From Dasyornis broadbenti (taxonomy: Eukaryota; Chordata; Aves; Passeriformes; Dasyornithidae), in the NCBI GenBank assembly GCA_013397935.1, contig VZRN01005839.1, positions 2,114,292 through 2,178,291 on the forward strand: a stretch of DNA of 64,000 nucleotides. Direction: 5' to 3'. Under the pieces are notes generated by a model. It saw only the letters and a program-made list of their open reading frames with translations. It was not told the origin of the DNA and did not search any database. The position numbers were made by a program, and so were the translations under genes. This document shows, one piece after another, positions 24,091 through 34,019 of the stretch (position 1 is its first letter; each line of letters begins with the position of its first letter).

Positions 24091-25780
24091 ATGAGACATT
24101 ATTGCTGCAGCAGTCCTTTTGAAAAGTAAATTTGACTGTGCCTGAAGTAACAGCAGTTTTTAACTTTTTTCACTGAGAAGGTACTGATGCATCACTCTCA
24201 AAAGGTATGCGTGCATTTTAAAAGGAGTTATTTCTAGATCCAGTTTTCATTTAAACTTTAGCTTAAGCAGCAGTACAGTGTCAAGTAGCTTACCTGACAG
24301 AACAAAAAAAATCCTGTTTTGTTTGAGTGACTGGAAAAAAGTGATAAATAAATGACCCCACTCTACCTATCTGCATATTTATTAATCATTTATATATGTC
24401 ATGGGAGAGGGAGTGAAAGTATATCTCTGTCATGTTTTCATGGCCTTCTGGCTCTTATTTAAAAACACAAAACAAATTTAGGAATATCCCTTGTTCCGGA
24501 AAAAAAAGCCGTGGAAGCCAAGTGATCAATCATGTTAATTGTTTTTTGAATTAATGTTTCTGTTATTGAGTGAAAAATTAAAAACATTGTTACAATATTG
24601 TTTGGCTGCTATTTTAGTATCCACTTGACTTCAGTTCAGTTTCTCCTTTATGTTTTTAATTGACTCTCCAAATTACTGATTTTCTAAAGGTTACAGGCTA
24701 TGACCAGCATCTTACTGTTTTTGTCTGTTTATTTAACAGCATCTTAAAACATTTGATACCTTTATCAGCTTTTTTTTCTAGTAAACACTGCATGGTAACG
24801 ATGATTAAGGTCCGAACCTTTTAATTAAAGATGTATACATTAACTTCAGATGTAGGAATGTCTGTGTGCATAAGATGAGGCATACACATTTCCTGTTGGT
24901 AAGCATGAGACCTAGGTCTACATTTACTAGCAGTTTTACAACTGGCACATAAAAAAGTAAAAAGAAACTTTGACTCATTTTTTGTGTAAAATAATAAAAT
25001 AACGATTGGAGGAGAAACTAGGACTGAATTCTTTATTCTTACCGGATCAGTATTGTAAATGGAAGACTAGAGAGCACTTGTGACAGTCCTACTTACTTGA
25101 CTTAAAGCCATGTTTTCTTATGCCAAGTGATAGACGAAGTTTGCTCGTATTCCTCCAAATAAATAAGGGCCATTAATCGGGTCTGCGCACTGCATTGCTG
25201 CATTAAACTGTTTAGATCTTTGTCACCCTAGACTTTCCCTGATGTTCCAGCTTGTAGCCTGTCTGGCCAGAGCCTGCCTGGCTCACAGCTTCCCTATTCT
25301 TTTCTGGCTCTGGAAGAGACTCTAGGTGTGTTGTTACTTTGCAAGTGACCAGGCTCTGATCACACCTAGGGAAGAGACCCTAGGTGTATTGTTACTTTGC
25401 AAGTGACCAGGCACTGATCAGTGTGAGAAAAAACAGACATCATGTGCTTCTGGCAGGAGGCTGACAGAAGTATTCTAAACCTGGTATCTCACAGTGCTGT
25501 ACAAAGGGGGACTTCACTGTTCTCCTTGGCGTGTCATGGCGAGCTTTACTGTGTAGACTTAAAGTCCCTTGCTTGCTCTATATTAATTTTAATGCAAGGG
25601 ATGTTGTCTCTGCAAACACAACCTCCCTGAGCTGTGAGCAGATTGCATTTCCCGCAGTGGCAGGGCTCCCTGCACTGGTGTCCGGTCAGCCTAGCTCCCA
25701 GCAGTGTTCCTGCTCACTCTGCAACTACTTCTAGCTTTGGTCTTATAAAAGAAATACAATTCCTTCATGGGGAAAAGCCC
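24091..25780. other. Intergenic region between MTRF1L and the FBXO5 promoter
   Basis: AT-rich, with no gene recognised. It contains a 58-base tandem duplication at 25313-25422. Alternative MTRF1L 3' ends could extend into its first part. Confidence 0.7.
25313..25422. repeat. Two-copy 58-bp tandem duplication
   Basis: GAAGAGACTCTAGGTGTGTT at 25313 recurs as GAAGAGACCCTAGGTGTATT at 25371. Both copies continue through TTACTTTGCAAGTGACCAGG and nearby CTGATCA with only a few differences. This is a young local tandem duplication. Confidence 0.9.
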
Positions 25781-25984
25781 AGATCCACCGCCAGACTTGA
25801 ATCACAGAATGGGTCAGGCTGGNGCCGGGCGAGAGCGGCCGCGCACTCACTGCTCGCGGCGGCACCGGCGCGGCCCTGTTGTAGGTGAGCGCGGCGCGGG
25901 CGGCGATCTCCGCCGGGACCCGCTCCGGGGTTGCGGGCTCCNAGATCCACCGCCAGACTTGAATCACAGAATGGGTCAGGCTGG
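25781..25984. repeat. Probable false duplication: 42-bp direct repeats around a misplaced copy of FBXO5 exon 1
   Basis: A 42-base sequence (starting AGATCCACCGCCAGACTTGA) occurs at 25781-25822 and identically at 25943-25984. Between them lies N, a G, 117 bases and N. The 117 bases (25825-25941) are identical to 26508-26624, which begins directly after the 82-N gap. Single-N joins, identical copies and the adjacent gap together point to a misplaced contig rather than a biological insertion. Confidence 0.9.
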
Positions 25985-26120
25985 AAGGGACTACAGTGGA
26001 TCATCCAGTCTGACCTTCCTGCTTAAGCCTGGTCATCCCAGAGCACATGGCACAGGATTGCATCTGGGCGGTTGTCGAATATCTCCAGTGCCGGGAGAGA
26101 ATCCTGCTCCGATAGGAGTT
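25785..26120 (-). mobile_element. CR1 LINE fragment (antisense), split by an assembly artefact
   Basis: The + strand reads AATCACAGAATGGGTCAGGC, then GGAAGGGACTACAGTGGATC, GAGCACATGGCACAGGATTG and GAATATCTCCAGTGCCGGGA, the reverse complement of a CR1 3' region. The CR1 start is present twice, on either side of a 117-base segment bounded by single N bases. Confidence 0.85.
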
Positions 26121-26425
26121 CTGCACATTCGGAGCTTGCGAGGGTGATGGGAAAAAGCCAGGCGCGTAGATTTAAAAAAGTAGCCGCAGATGTAGCCGGG
26201 CGCCAGGCTGCGCTGAAGCGCGTGTCAGTGCCAGGACGCAGCAGTCGGTGATTCCCTGGGGACGGTGAGCGGTGCGGGGCCGCAGGGCGGGAGGAAGGGG
26301 CGGGCGAGAGCGGCCGGCGCGCGGGAGCCGCGGCCGCGCCACTGGCGTCCCTCCCTGGAGGCCGAGGAGGGAAAGCGTGGGGCCGGGCCGGCCCCGCCCG
26401 CCGCGCTTCGGATTGGCCGCCGCCT

Positions 26426-26507
26426 NNNNNNNNNNNNNNNNNNNNNNNNNNNNNNNNNNNNNNNNNNNNNNNNNNNNNNNNNNNNNNNNNNNNNNNNNNN
26501 NNNNNNN
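26426..26507. other. Assembly gap (82 N) at the FBXO5 5' end
   Basis: A run of N in the GC-rich core of the island, directly before the likely first exon. The transcription start may lie inside it. Confidence 0.95.
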
Positions 26508-26567
26508 CCGGGCGAGAGCGGCCGCGCACTCACTGCTCGCGGCGGCACCGGCGCGGCCCTGTTGTAG
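26508..26567 (+). other. FBXO5: Probable FBXO5 untranslated first exon (3' part)
   Basis: Sequence after the gap ends at GTTGTAG followed by donor GTGAGC. Joined to the exon at 28443 (GAT ACG AAC ...), the last three bases TAG form an in-frame stop, so this exon would be untranslated and translation would begin at ATG 28458. Its left limit is hidden by the gap. An alternative first exon could end at 26264, where GGGGACG precedes another GTGAGC; that frame has a stop at 26214 and no ATG before the junction. Confidence 0.5.
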
Positions 26568-26624
26568 GTGAGCGCGGCGCGGGCGGCGATCTCCGCCGGG
26601 ACCCGCTCCGGGGTTGCGGGCTCC

Positions 26625-28442
26625 GCGGTCAGGGCTCCGCGGTGAGGCCGGCTCGGGGGCAGCGGGGCTCCGCGGTCAAGGCTGCGTGATTAAGGCGCCG
26701 TGGCTGGGGTGGCGGGAGCTGCCGGCGTACGTGGTGGCGGGACCGTGGGGATGCCAGCGGCGCTGCGGCGGTACCAGGGGAACTGGGGACGGGGATCCCG
26801 GCGGCCAGCTGATCCCACCGCCTTCCCCATCCTAGCCCCGCAGCTATCCCGCCGGCGGAATGGGATGGGACGGGGCGGCTGCACACGGGCGGCCAGGGAG
26901 CGCCCCGATCCCGCCAAGGAGCCTCGTGTGGGGTGCTCGCGGCTGCTCGCCACGCTGGCGAAGCCAAGTCCGGGCCGCGGTGAGGATCGGAGCTCGGCTC
27001 CCGCCGGCGGGCAGCGGCGGGCGGGGAGTCGCCGCGCCCCGCTTCTCCCGCCCGCCGGGCCACGCCGTCGGAGGGGCATCCTCCCGGCGCGCTCCTGCCC
27101 ACCCCGCCACCACTATTTTTGGGGGAATCCTCCAGGTCGGGGGAAAAGGGAGACCCCCGAAGGCGCGGGGTGAAGTTCCCGGGACCGTGGGGCATGGCGG
27201 AGCCGGGACCCGGTCTACCTGCACCGACCCGGGCCATCTTGAGCGCTGGGCGGGAGCAGCCTGACAGCGCCGCGGGGGCCCGCGGCTGAGCCCGCGCCTC
27301 TGGGGGTCGGGGCAGGCCCTGGGGCACTGAAGTGTGATGTGGGGGCATTTTCCAATTCATCAGAATTTCAGCCCAAAAGCTTCTCTGCTCTCTCGCAAGG
27401 AAGGGGGGAAGGGGAGGAGGAGGAGGCTTAGGGAGGGCTTGCATCTCTTCCCCCAGCTCACACGATACAAAGCCATAAGCGTATTTGTTCCTTTCTCCCA
27501 CCAAACGTAGGTACAAAGAAGGAACTTTTTCTCTAAATCTTTCATGTAACACATTTTTCTCATGGTTCTTTCCAAAACCGCTGGAAGTGCTTAAATCCTC
27601 TAAAATTCTTACTCAAATGGGGTATATTCTGTTTCCTACGGATTGCAAAGCGTGTTGAAAATTATTTTCCCTTTAGATTTAACAGGAGAGAGATGGCCTC
27701 CTTGTCCCCTTCAGCCCTCGCCCATCCCCCCGCAAGTGTTAATATAGATAGCACCACATTTCGCGGGGGAGGGGAATGAAACAGGGCAAGAAAAGCTCAA
27801 TTTCCCTATGATATGTATCAACTTTCCACCCTCTTAAAAATCATGCTTGTAAGTAACCTTTATTTCACTTCGACCATTGTTTAAGGATGGCCGCTTTTCT
27901 TTGTAATTTACATGCACCACATGTAAGCACTCAAGTTTTTCCTGGGCCACCCAGCCCTCCTCCCTTTTCAAAAATGCCAGATATCTGGCTACAGCAGCAG
28001 CATTGCCTCTGGCCTTGGATGCAAACTTTAGGCTTCTCTGGCCTGCACAGAGCTGTGGAGACTCGTGGACCCTCTGCCACTGGTGTCCCTTGCAGGCACC
28101 TCAAGTGTCCTGACTGTTGCTACCTTTAGGGTAGGAAGTGGAAGCACTAGTGTATCTCATCTATGCTGTTGGAATGGTGACCAAATGAATCAACCAGTTT
28201 TCTTTAGTTTGCTGTAGTTATATCCTGCATAAAACTCTAGTTTTTGAGAAGATCTTACATAGATTTAGTCAGTGGTTGTTCAAATCTTTAGTTCCACTAG
28301 TTGTATTTTAGACACTAGAGGGTGAGTTAGAAAAAAGCATAAAATTCATTATGCAGAAGGGAAGTATGGTAGAGCCTTTAAAAGAAAAAGAATTTATGAT
28401 CTAGTTTATGCTATGTTTTAATACTACCCTTGTTTCTTGTAG
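26625..28442 (+). other. FBXO5 intron 1 (GC-rich start, then AT-rich)
   Basis: The first 700 bases are CpG-island sequence with long but compositional open frames on both strands, the longest on the minus strand at 26629-27552. From about 27340 the composition returns to normal. A purine-rich GGAGGAGG tract lies near 27415. Confidence 0.7.
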
Positions 28443-29179
28443 GATACGAACAACAAAATGAAATCGAACCTTAACCGCTCTTGCAAAATGAAGCGTGATT
28501 TTGATTGTACGTCTCTTCGTGCTGGGTTTACACCATTGAAATGTGCTGTGGAGAAAACAAAACTGGAAAAATCCTGCCCCCTGAATTATGAGGAAGGCTT
28601 TTGTAAAAGTTGTGCAGAAGAACATCAGAAAATACTCCTTAGTGACTCATACCATGCAGCCACCAAAAATCTAGATCTTGAAGATGGAGAAAGACCCATA
28701 CATAACAAAGAAAACAACCAAGTAACCCAGAGACTTGAAGAAAGTATCTGTGAAATGGAGGCAATGGAAAGCAGTAAAGTTAATGAGGACAGTGGTTATT
28801 CCTCTATGTTAAGCACTCAGTATACTGATGCAATAGAACATGAGGATAGTTTACCTTTGGCTGGGAACCTCTGTGGCACACCAAAACATTGTGTCATGAA
28901 GAACCAAAACCAAGAACAGTTTTCAAAGAAGACACTGTTGCCAGTAATCCATTATGAAGAAGTGATTTGCTCAACTTTGAAAAAATGTGGTAAAAGAAAT
29001 CTCAAGTCTTGGGCTGCTATAGACAGAATTGTTTCTAAGGGAAAAGTAGAACTTTGTAATTTAATTGGAAAGAAAATGGGACTGGATAGAATAGACATTC
29101 TTGCTGAACTCTTCCAAAAGAACCTGAAGCATGTATTAGCAAACATTTTAAGGCATTTCAGCGAGATAGATTTAGTGAA
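28443..29179 (+). CDS. FBXO5: FBXO5 first coding exon (degron region and most of the F-box)
   Basis: The acceptor is cttgtag at 28436-28442 and the donor is gtaagt at 29180. Fifteen bases precede ATG 28458. A second in-frame Met (MKRDFDC, residue 11) aligns with human MKCDFNC and could also serve as start. The exon ends two bases into the Asn codon after SEIDLV. Confidence 0.95.
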
Positions 29180-32100
29180 GTAAGTATATTGATGTCATTG
29201 TATTTCACTGGGAAAGGAAAAAACCTAATCAGATGCCTTAATGTTTTAGCTATGGGGCTTGTGACATTTACTCAATGTTTAATATTACATTATTACAATA
29301 TTTAATATGTGTTGATATATTAAAACAAGAACTGACAATGTAAGCCATGATACACATCGAGAATGTGTCTTTTCCCTGGGAGGTAGAGACTACAACTGTG
29401 AATATATTCTATCTTGACATGAAAGAAAAAGATTACAGTTATTCTTGCTATTAAATCCCTTTCCTAAGAGGCAACTGATAAGTCTGTATTGTCGTTGCAG
29501 TTTTGCCAAAGTCAGCACAACATGGCAGAAGATTCTACAAGAAGATAAACAGATTTTCCAAATATATAGCAGAGCTGTGAAAAACCTTTCTGTAAGTTTC
29601 TACACTGAACCATCAGTGTTTTTCTGCTATTTCAGGTCTCCTCCCAGCCTTAAGAGATCGCAGAAGAGTTTCTTAGATTGAAAACTGTCACTGGAGTGTC
29701 TGAGCTTGTCTTATTAGAATGTCCCATCTCAAGTGTTGCTAGTGACATCAGTGACTTTGGGGACCTTAAGGAAGGTTGACTGAGAAGGTGACCCAAGGAG
29801 AGATGCAGATGTTCTTGAAAGCTTCCACATGTCCTGTGTTACAGAGAACGGCAGGAAGGAGATAGTCATTGCCAGCATAGCCCACTGGGCAAGCCCTAGA
29901 GGCTCCCAGCAGAGGCTTGCTTGCTTCAGCATCCCCACTGATCCAGAAGGGTGAGAGACTGAGATAAACCACTCAGCTGGCTCTGTGAATCAGGATTTTT
30001 GCTTCTAGCAGTAGCCTGTGAAGTCCACCATGCCTGCTGTGGAATACTGAAAAGCTTTTTGCCCTGTGAGCTATTCCTAATACTTCTTTATCTTCTGAAA
30101 TAAAAAAATACTAGATCTGTTCACACTAGATTTGTGTTTTATCAAGTCAGGACTCTTAAAACACTAGGACTTTTTCCTTCTTCAGAGATGGAGGGACAGA
30201 CAACAAACAAGAACAAGGTTATCAACCAGTTTTGAGTTTTATATAGTATTTTACAGTGCTTTCAGGGTGAAACATTTGTACATGACTGAATATTCATCCC
30301 ATAAAGTTTGATTTCTTCCATGCTATTATATGCTTCTTTGTTTATCTTGAATCAGAAACTTGGAAAATTGATGGGTGGAGTTTCTTTTTCACAAAGAAAG
30401 CTTCGAGCATTCCTGTTCGCTGTAAAGAATTGGAAATATTAATTTCTCCTTTTAAAAATTAGGATGAAGAGGTTACATGCTCTGCCTAAATAATCATGTG
30501 TTAATATGAAAGTAGGATTACATAATAGAAAATGGTTGTTTTGAACCAGGAACTAGGGAGCTGTTTTATGTATTTATAACAGAATGACTGTGAAAGTTAT
30601 GGTAAAATCAATAACACTCCTTGATGTGATGCTTTATTATTGGAAACAAGGAGGAAAGATTAAAAATTACTTGTTGACTTCTATTAAACAAAAATCCAGT
30701 CTCAGGCAAGTTCTCAAATTTAAGTCTTTGTTTTTCTTTCCATCAGAACATCACTAAGGCACCAGAGCATGCTGCAACAAGGGAGTACGTTCTCTACAGA
30801 GTATCCTTAGCTTCCATTCAGAAAGCAACCCCACCAAAAAACTTGAACAAAAAGAGCATCAGGTCCAAAGCATCTAAGAATCACAGCAGGCTCACGGAGT
30901 TTTCTGAGGTAACTGCTGATTTCCACTAGTCTTTAATTTCTCACATGTCTTTTGGCAAACAAGCACCTTGTAAAGTGTATTTCAAGTGCTTGTAATTCTT
31001 ATTATATGGCTGCCAGATTTTGCATAGTGTGCCCATTTTAAGACAATGTCAGAATTTAAATGGAGAATATTGATATACTGAGATGTTCTACATCTTTTTT
31101 TTTTTCCCTTCTTAGGAATTTCTCTTAGTGATTTTTTTTTTCTTTTTTTGTGGCCTAAATTTTGTCTTGGTCAGATATCAAAAACTTTAGTCATTTCCTG
31201 TTATTTTCCATGGGTTTATAATGAATCACATGGTTTCCAGACATGGAATATCACAAAAACTGTCAATTCTGCTTCAAAACTGATGGACAATTAAAAAAAA
31301 AAGGACCAAAGACTTAATGGTTCTTAGTTCCAATTTTTAAAAAAATAAGCTATGCATATTTATTTTGATTATTCTATGGGGTTTTTTGCCAACTAATTAC
31401 CTGGCATTAAATTATTTTTTTAACTACGTACTTATGGTATGTCACACACTTGGAGTTGTTAATAACTGCCAATAGCCTGTTTCCCTTCACATCCATGTTT
31501 TCCTAAGCTGGTTTTTTTCCCCACATATTTGCAACATAGATGTGCACCTATACCTTATCAGACTTTTTAAAATGCATATTGAAAATTATTGCTTGTTAAT
31601 AAGCAAAAAATTTTCCTAACTAGACAAAGGTTTTATGCTCAAGCTCAAAAGTCTTATTCTGCATATTGATGCATTGAGGAAGATCAGATTCCACTGGAAA
31701 GTATAATCAAGATGCCTTAATACTACTCTATAAGACTTTGTAGCATTAGGTTTGTAAAAGTACAACTGTTCAGTAGCAGTCTAAACTTTTATTCCTGATA
31801 TGCACGTCTATACACAACTACATAATAATCCTTGAGTCAGGTTTGGAAGATTCAGAAAGGCTGTTTTCCTTACTGCTTTTGATTTAGCCTGACCTTTAAC
31901 TTTTAAATTTTAGGAATTTAAAATTGGCTACCTCTATTCCAGTACAAAATACCTGCAATGAGAGACTGATTATCCCTGTTCAGTCTCCATCAGAATTTGA
32001 TGAAACAAGAATTAGGATCAGTTTTTAATTTATCTCTCTACATTAGGAGAAGTTATATGTTTTGTGGCACTTAAATAATATCAGGATGTGTTTGGAGAGT

Positions 32101-32399
32101 GTATTTACCATCTGCTCATGATTTTCTGTGTGTGCTTTTTCCGATAGGCTGCCAGGAACTTGAAAAACAATGAAAGCCTTAAAGCCTGCCATCGCTGTGG
32201 CTCACCTGCCAAATATGACTCCTATCTCCAAAGAGCAACATGCAATCGTGAAAGTTGTGGCTTTGACTTTTGCACAAAGTGCATGTGCAGCTACCACAGC
32301 TCCAGTGACTGCATGAGCAGCAAACCAGTGAAACACAACTCTATGCCAGGGCCGCTTCCTGGGACTAAGAAAAGCAAACAGAATCTAAAGAGGTTATGA
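28458..32399 (+). CDS. FBXO5: FBXO5 / EMI1, F-box protein and anaphase-promoting complex inhibitor, four coding exons
   Basis: EMI1 blocks APC/C-CDH1 and APC/C-CDC20 in S and G2, letting cyclins and geminin accumulate; it is destroyed at mitotic entry. Coding exons 28443-29179, 29501-29591, 30747-30908 and 32148-32399 join in phase to 408 codons. Visible motifs by residue: KEN 84-86; DSGYSS 111-116, the SCF-betaTrCP phosphodegron; F-box about 205-255 (DILAELFQKNLKHVLANIL, VSTTWQKIL); RVSL 289-292, a D-box-type RxxL; and zinc-binding region C339, C342, C357, C362, C367, C370, H375, C380. The C-terminal LKRL corresponds to the human LRRL tail that blocks UBE2S. Human EMI1 is about 447 residues; this start matches the shorter human form beginning near Met47. 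FBXO43/EMI2 is excluded by synteny and the N-terminal motifs. Confidence 0.96.
29180..29500 (+). other. FBXO5 intron between the two F-box exons
   Basis: A 321-base intron, AT-rich, ending gtcgttgcag. Nothing else was seen. Confidence 0.9.
29501..29591 (+). CDS. FBXO5: FBXO5 coding exon, end of the F-box
   Basis: The acceptor is gttgcag at 29494-29500 and the donor is gtaagt at 29592. One base completes Asn, then 30 codons run FAKVSTTWQKILQEDKQIFQ to AVKNLS. It matches human VSKVSTTWKKILEDDKGAFQ. Confidence 0.96.
29592..30746 (+). other. FBXO5 intron
   Basis: About 1.15 kb with no recognisable element. Confidence 0.85.
30747..30908 (+). CDS. FBXO5: FBXO5 coding exon with RxxL motif
   Basis: The acceptor is ccatcag at 30740-30746 and the donor is gtaact at 30909. 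The exon is exactly 54 codons, NITKAPEHAATREYVLYRVS then LASIQKATPP to LTEFSE. RVSL matches the human RTPL D-box position. The basic linker is less conserved, as expected. Confidence 0.95.
30909..32147 (+). other. FBXO5 last intron
   Basis: AT-rich intron of about 1.2 kb with homopolymer T runs near 31095 and 31130. No repeat family was recognised. Confidence 0.85.
32148..32399 (+). CDS. FBXO5: FBXO5 last coding exon, zinc-binding region and C-terminal tail
   Basis: The acceptor is cgatag at 32142-32147. The exon has 83 codons plus TGA at 32397-32399. It carries the six-Cys, one-His, one-Cys zinc-binding pattern (CHRC, TCNRESC, CTKCMCSYH, DC) and the end GPLPGTKKSKQNLKRL. In EMI1 the zinc-binding region suppresses ubiquitin transfer by APC/C. 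Confidence 0.97.
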   Translation, partial: AARNLKNNESLKACHRCGSPAKYDSYLQRATCNRESCGFDFCTKCMCSYHSSSDCMSSKPVKHNSMPGPLPGTKKSKQNLKRL

Positions 32400-32925
32400 T
32401 CCATCCCTTCCAATACAAACTGGCAAATGTCCCATAAGATTTTTTTAGTCATCCACAAAGAGAATGCTTTCTGTTATTCCATATTCATAAAAATAGTTAA
32501 TTCTATTGTTCCTCTGTACTATTTAATCATCTTGTTCAGAAGGGTTTTAAAAGCATTTCTAGTGCTGTCAAGTGAGGTGAGTGAAGCCCCTTTTAATGTG
32601 AAAATATGAGGGAGACTAGATTTTATGATTTTTTCAAAGCTTTGCCTTTGATTTTAAATTGTGGACATTCACAATACCATTTTCTCTGATGGTTTCTCTT
32701 ATGTGAATCTTAAATTGCTCTTCATTCCTTTCTTCTTTCAGAAAGCACAGGTTTTCCTTGAACCTTTTCTAAGTTTAAAAAAAAGTACTGTATGTTGGCA
32801 ATACTGCTAAAAAATACTTTGACTTTTTTTTTAAATTGCAAGCTAATTTTAATATTTGTATATATTTGTAAATATTATTCATATTTGTCTTGTAAAGTGA
32901 AAATAAATTACTATTCTCAACAACT
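32400..32925 (+). other. FBXO5: FBXO5 3'UTR with poly(A) signal
   Basis: AT-rich 3'UTR. AATAAA at 32902-32907 is preceded by TTTGTA-rich motifs (about 32855-32885) typical of 3' ends. Cleavage is expected about 15-25 bases downstream. Confidence 0.75.
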
Positions 32926-33399
32926 TGGTTGGCAAATCTGGCGTTCCTGTTTATCATCCTAAAAACATTGTTTCTTATGCTCTTTTCTAGTATGTGCTTA
33001 AAATTGTTAATTTAACAATGTGCAAGTCTCCTGGGTTTGTGTAAAACATACTGAATTCATTGTCATGCTGTGTTCCTGCAGCTACTTAAAGGCTCTTAGC
33101 AGTAATTGCCAATAGTGTCAAAAGTGCCAACACTTCCTTTTCATTTCAATGGAAATTTTTCTGTTGGCTGAATTTGCTCTGCTGTTGCAGAACTAGCTCA
33201 CTATCAGTAAAATATTCCTGATACCACGGAAAAGAAAGGTAAGCTTTCAAGAAATAGACTAGTAATTTTCTGGAATTATCTGGGGTGGCTTTTCCCCCTT
33301 TGGTAAGTAAAAAACAGACTGGGAGGACCTCGCTGTAGGCCCTGCTTTTTGAGCTATAGTGTGTGTGGAGACACGACAAGCAGGAATGGCTTCAACGTT

Positions 33400-33632
33400 T
33401 GGAGAAAGTAGGTTTAGATTAGATATTTGGAAGAAATTTGTTACTGTGAGGGTGGTGAGACACTGAAACAGGTTTCCTAGAGAAATTGTGAATGCCCAGC
33501 AGTGGAAGTGTTTATGGTGCTCGCAGCAACCTGGCCTAATGAAAGGTGTCCCTGTCTGCAGCGGGGGAGTTGGAACTAGACGGTCTTTAAGGTTCCTTCC
33601 AACCCACACCATTCTATGAATTTGTGATCCTA
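33400..33632 (+). mobile_element. CR1 LINE 3' fragment (sense)
   Basis: Reads GGTTTAGATTAGATATTTGG, TTGTTACTGTGAGGGTGGTG, AGTTGGAACTAGACGGTCTT and CCAACCCACACCATTCTATG, the canonical CR1 3' untranslated end. Confidence 0.93.
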
Positions 33633-34019
33633 TTATACTTTATTCTGGTAATTAGACAGTACCATCTTGATACACAAAACCACAGTGAGTGTTAGGCTGA
33701 GCACAAAGAGATAAGAAATCTTACAAGCAAAATTTGTATAAAATTTTCATCTGTGTCCAGCTGAAATTCCCATGTCCTAAAGAGCACAGATAATGTGCTC
33801 TGAGCAGAAGTGCTATTTCCTACAATGATTTGGAGAAATATGGCACAGGCATTCACTCTTAGACTGGTGTTGCACTGTAGGATACATTTGAATTAAAACT
33901 TGTGTGTCTGTTTTCAAGCTGAATGTGGTAAAACAAGTGTACTTTTTTTGATTTTTGAAAAGTGGGCCCAACAATTTGTACACTGAGTAAAGAGAAGCTG
34001 CTCTTTTTCTTTTTTTTTC

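Larger units (their letters stand above)
26161..27320 (+). promoter_or_regulatory. FBXO5 CpG-island promoter and start of intron 1
   Basis: CpG-dense sequence with an inverted CCAAT box (GATTGG at 26411-26416) and GC boxes such as GGGGCGGGC near 26297. It is interrupted by a gap. The long minus-strand and plus-strand open frames here come from base composition, not coding. A CpG-island promoter fits a cell-cycle gene; E2F control of EMI1 is known from mammals, but I saw no clear E2F site in the readable part. Confidence 0.75.

Noticed and set aside
26629..27552. 307-codon minus-strand open frame across the FBXO5 CpG island
   Set aside because: Its Pro/Arg/Ala-rich content reflects GC-rich sequence, overlapping open frames exist on both strands, and the region is FBXO5 intron 1. 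No protein family is recognisable.
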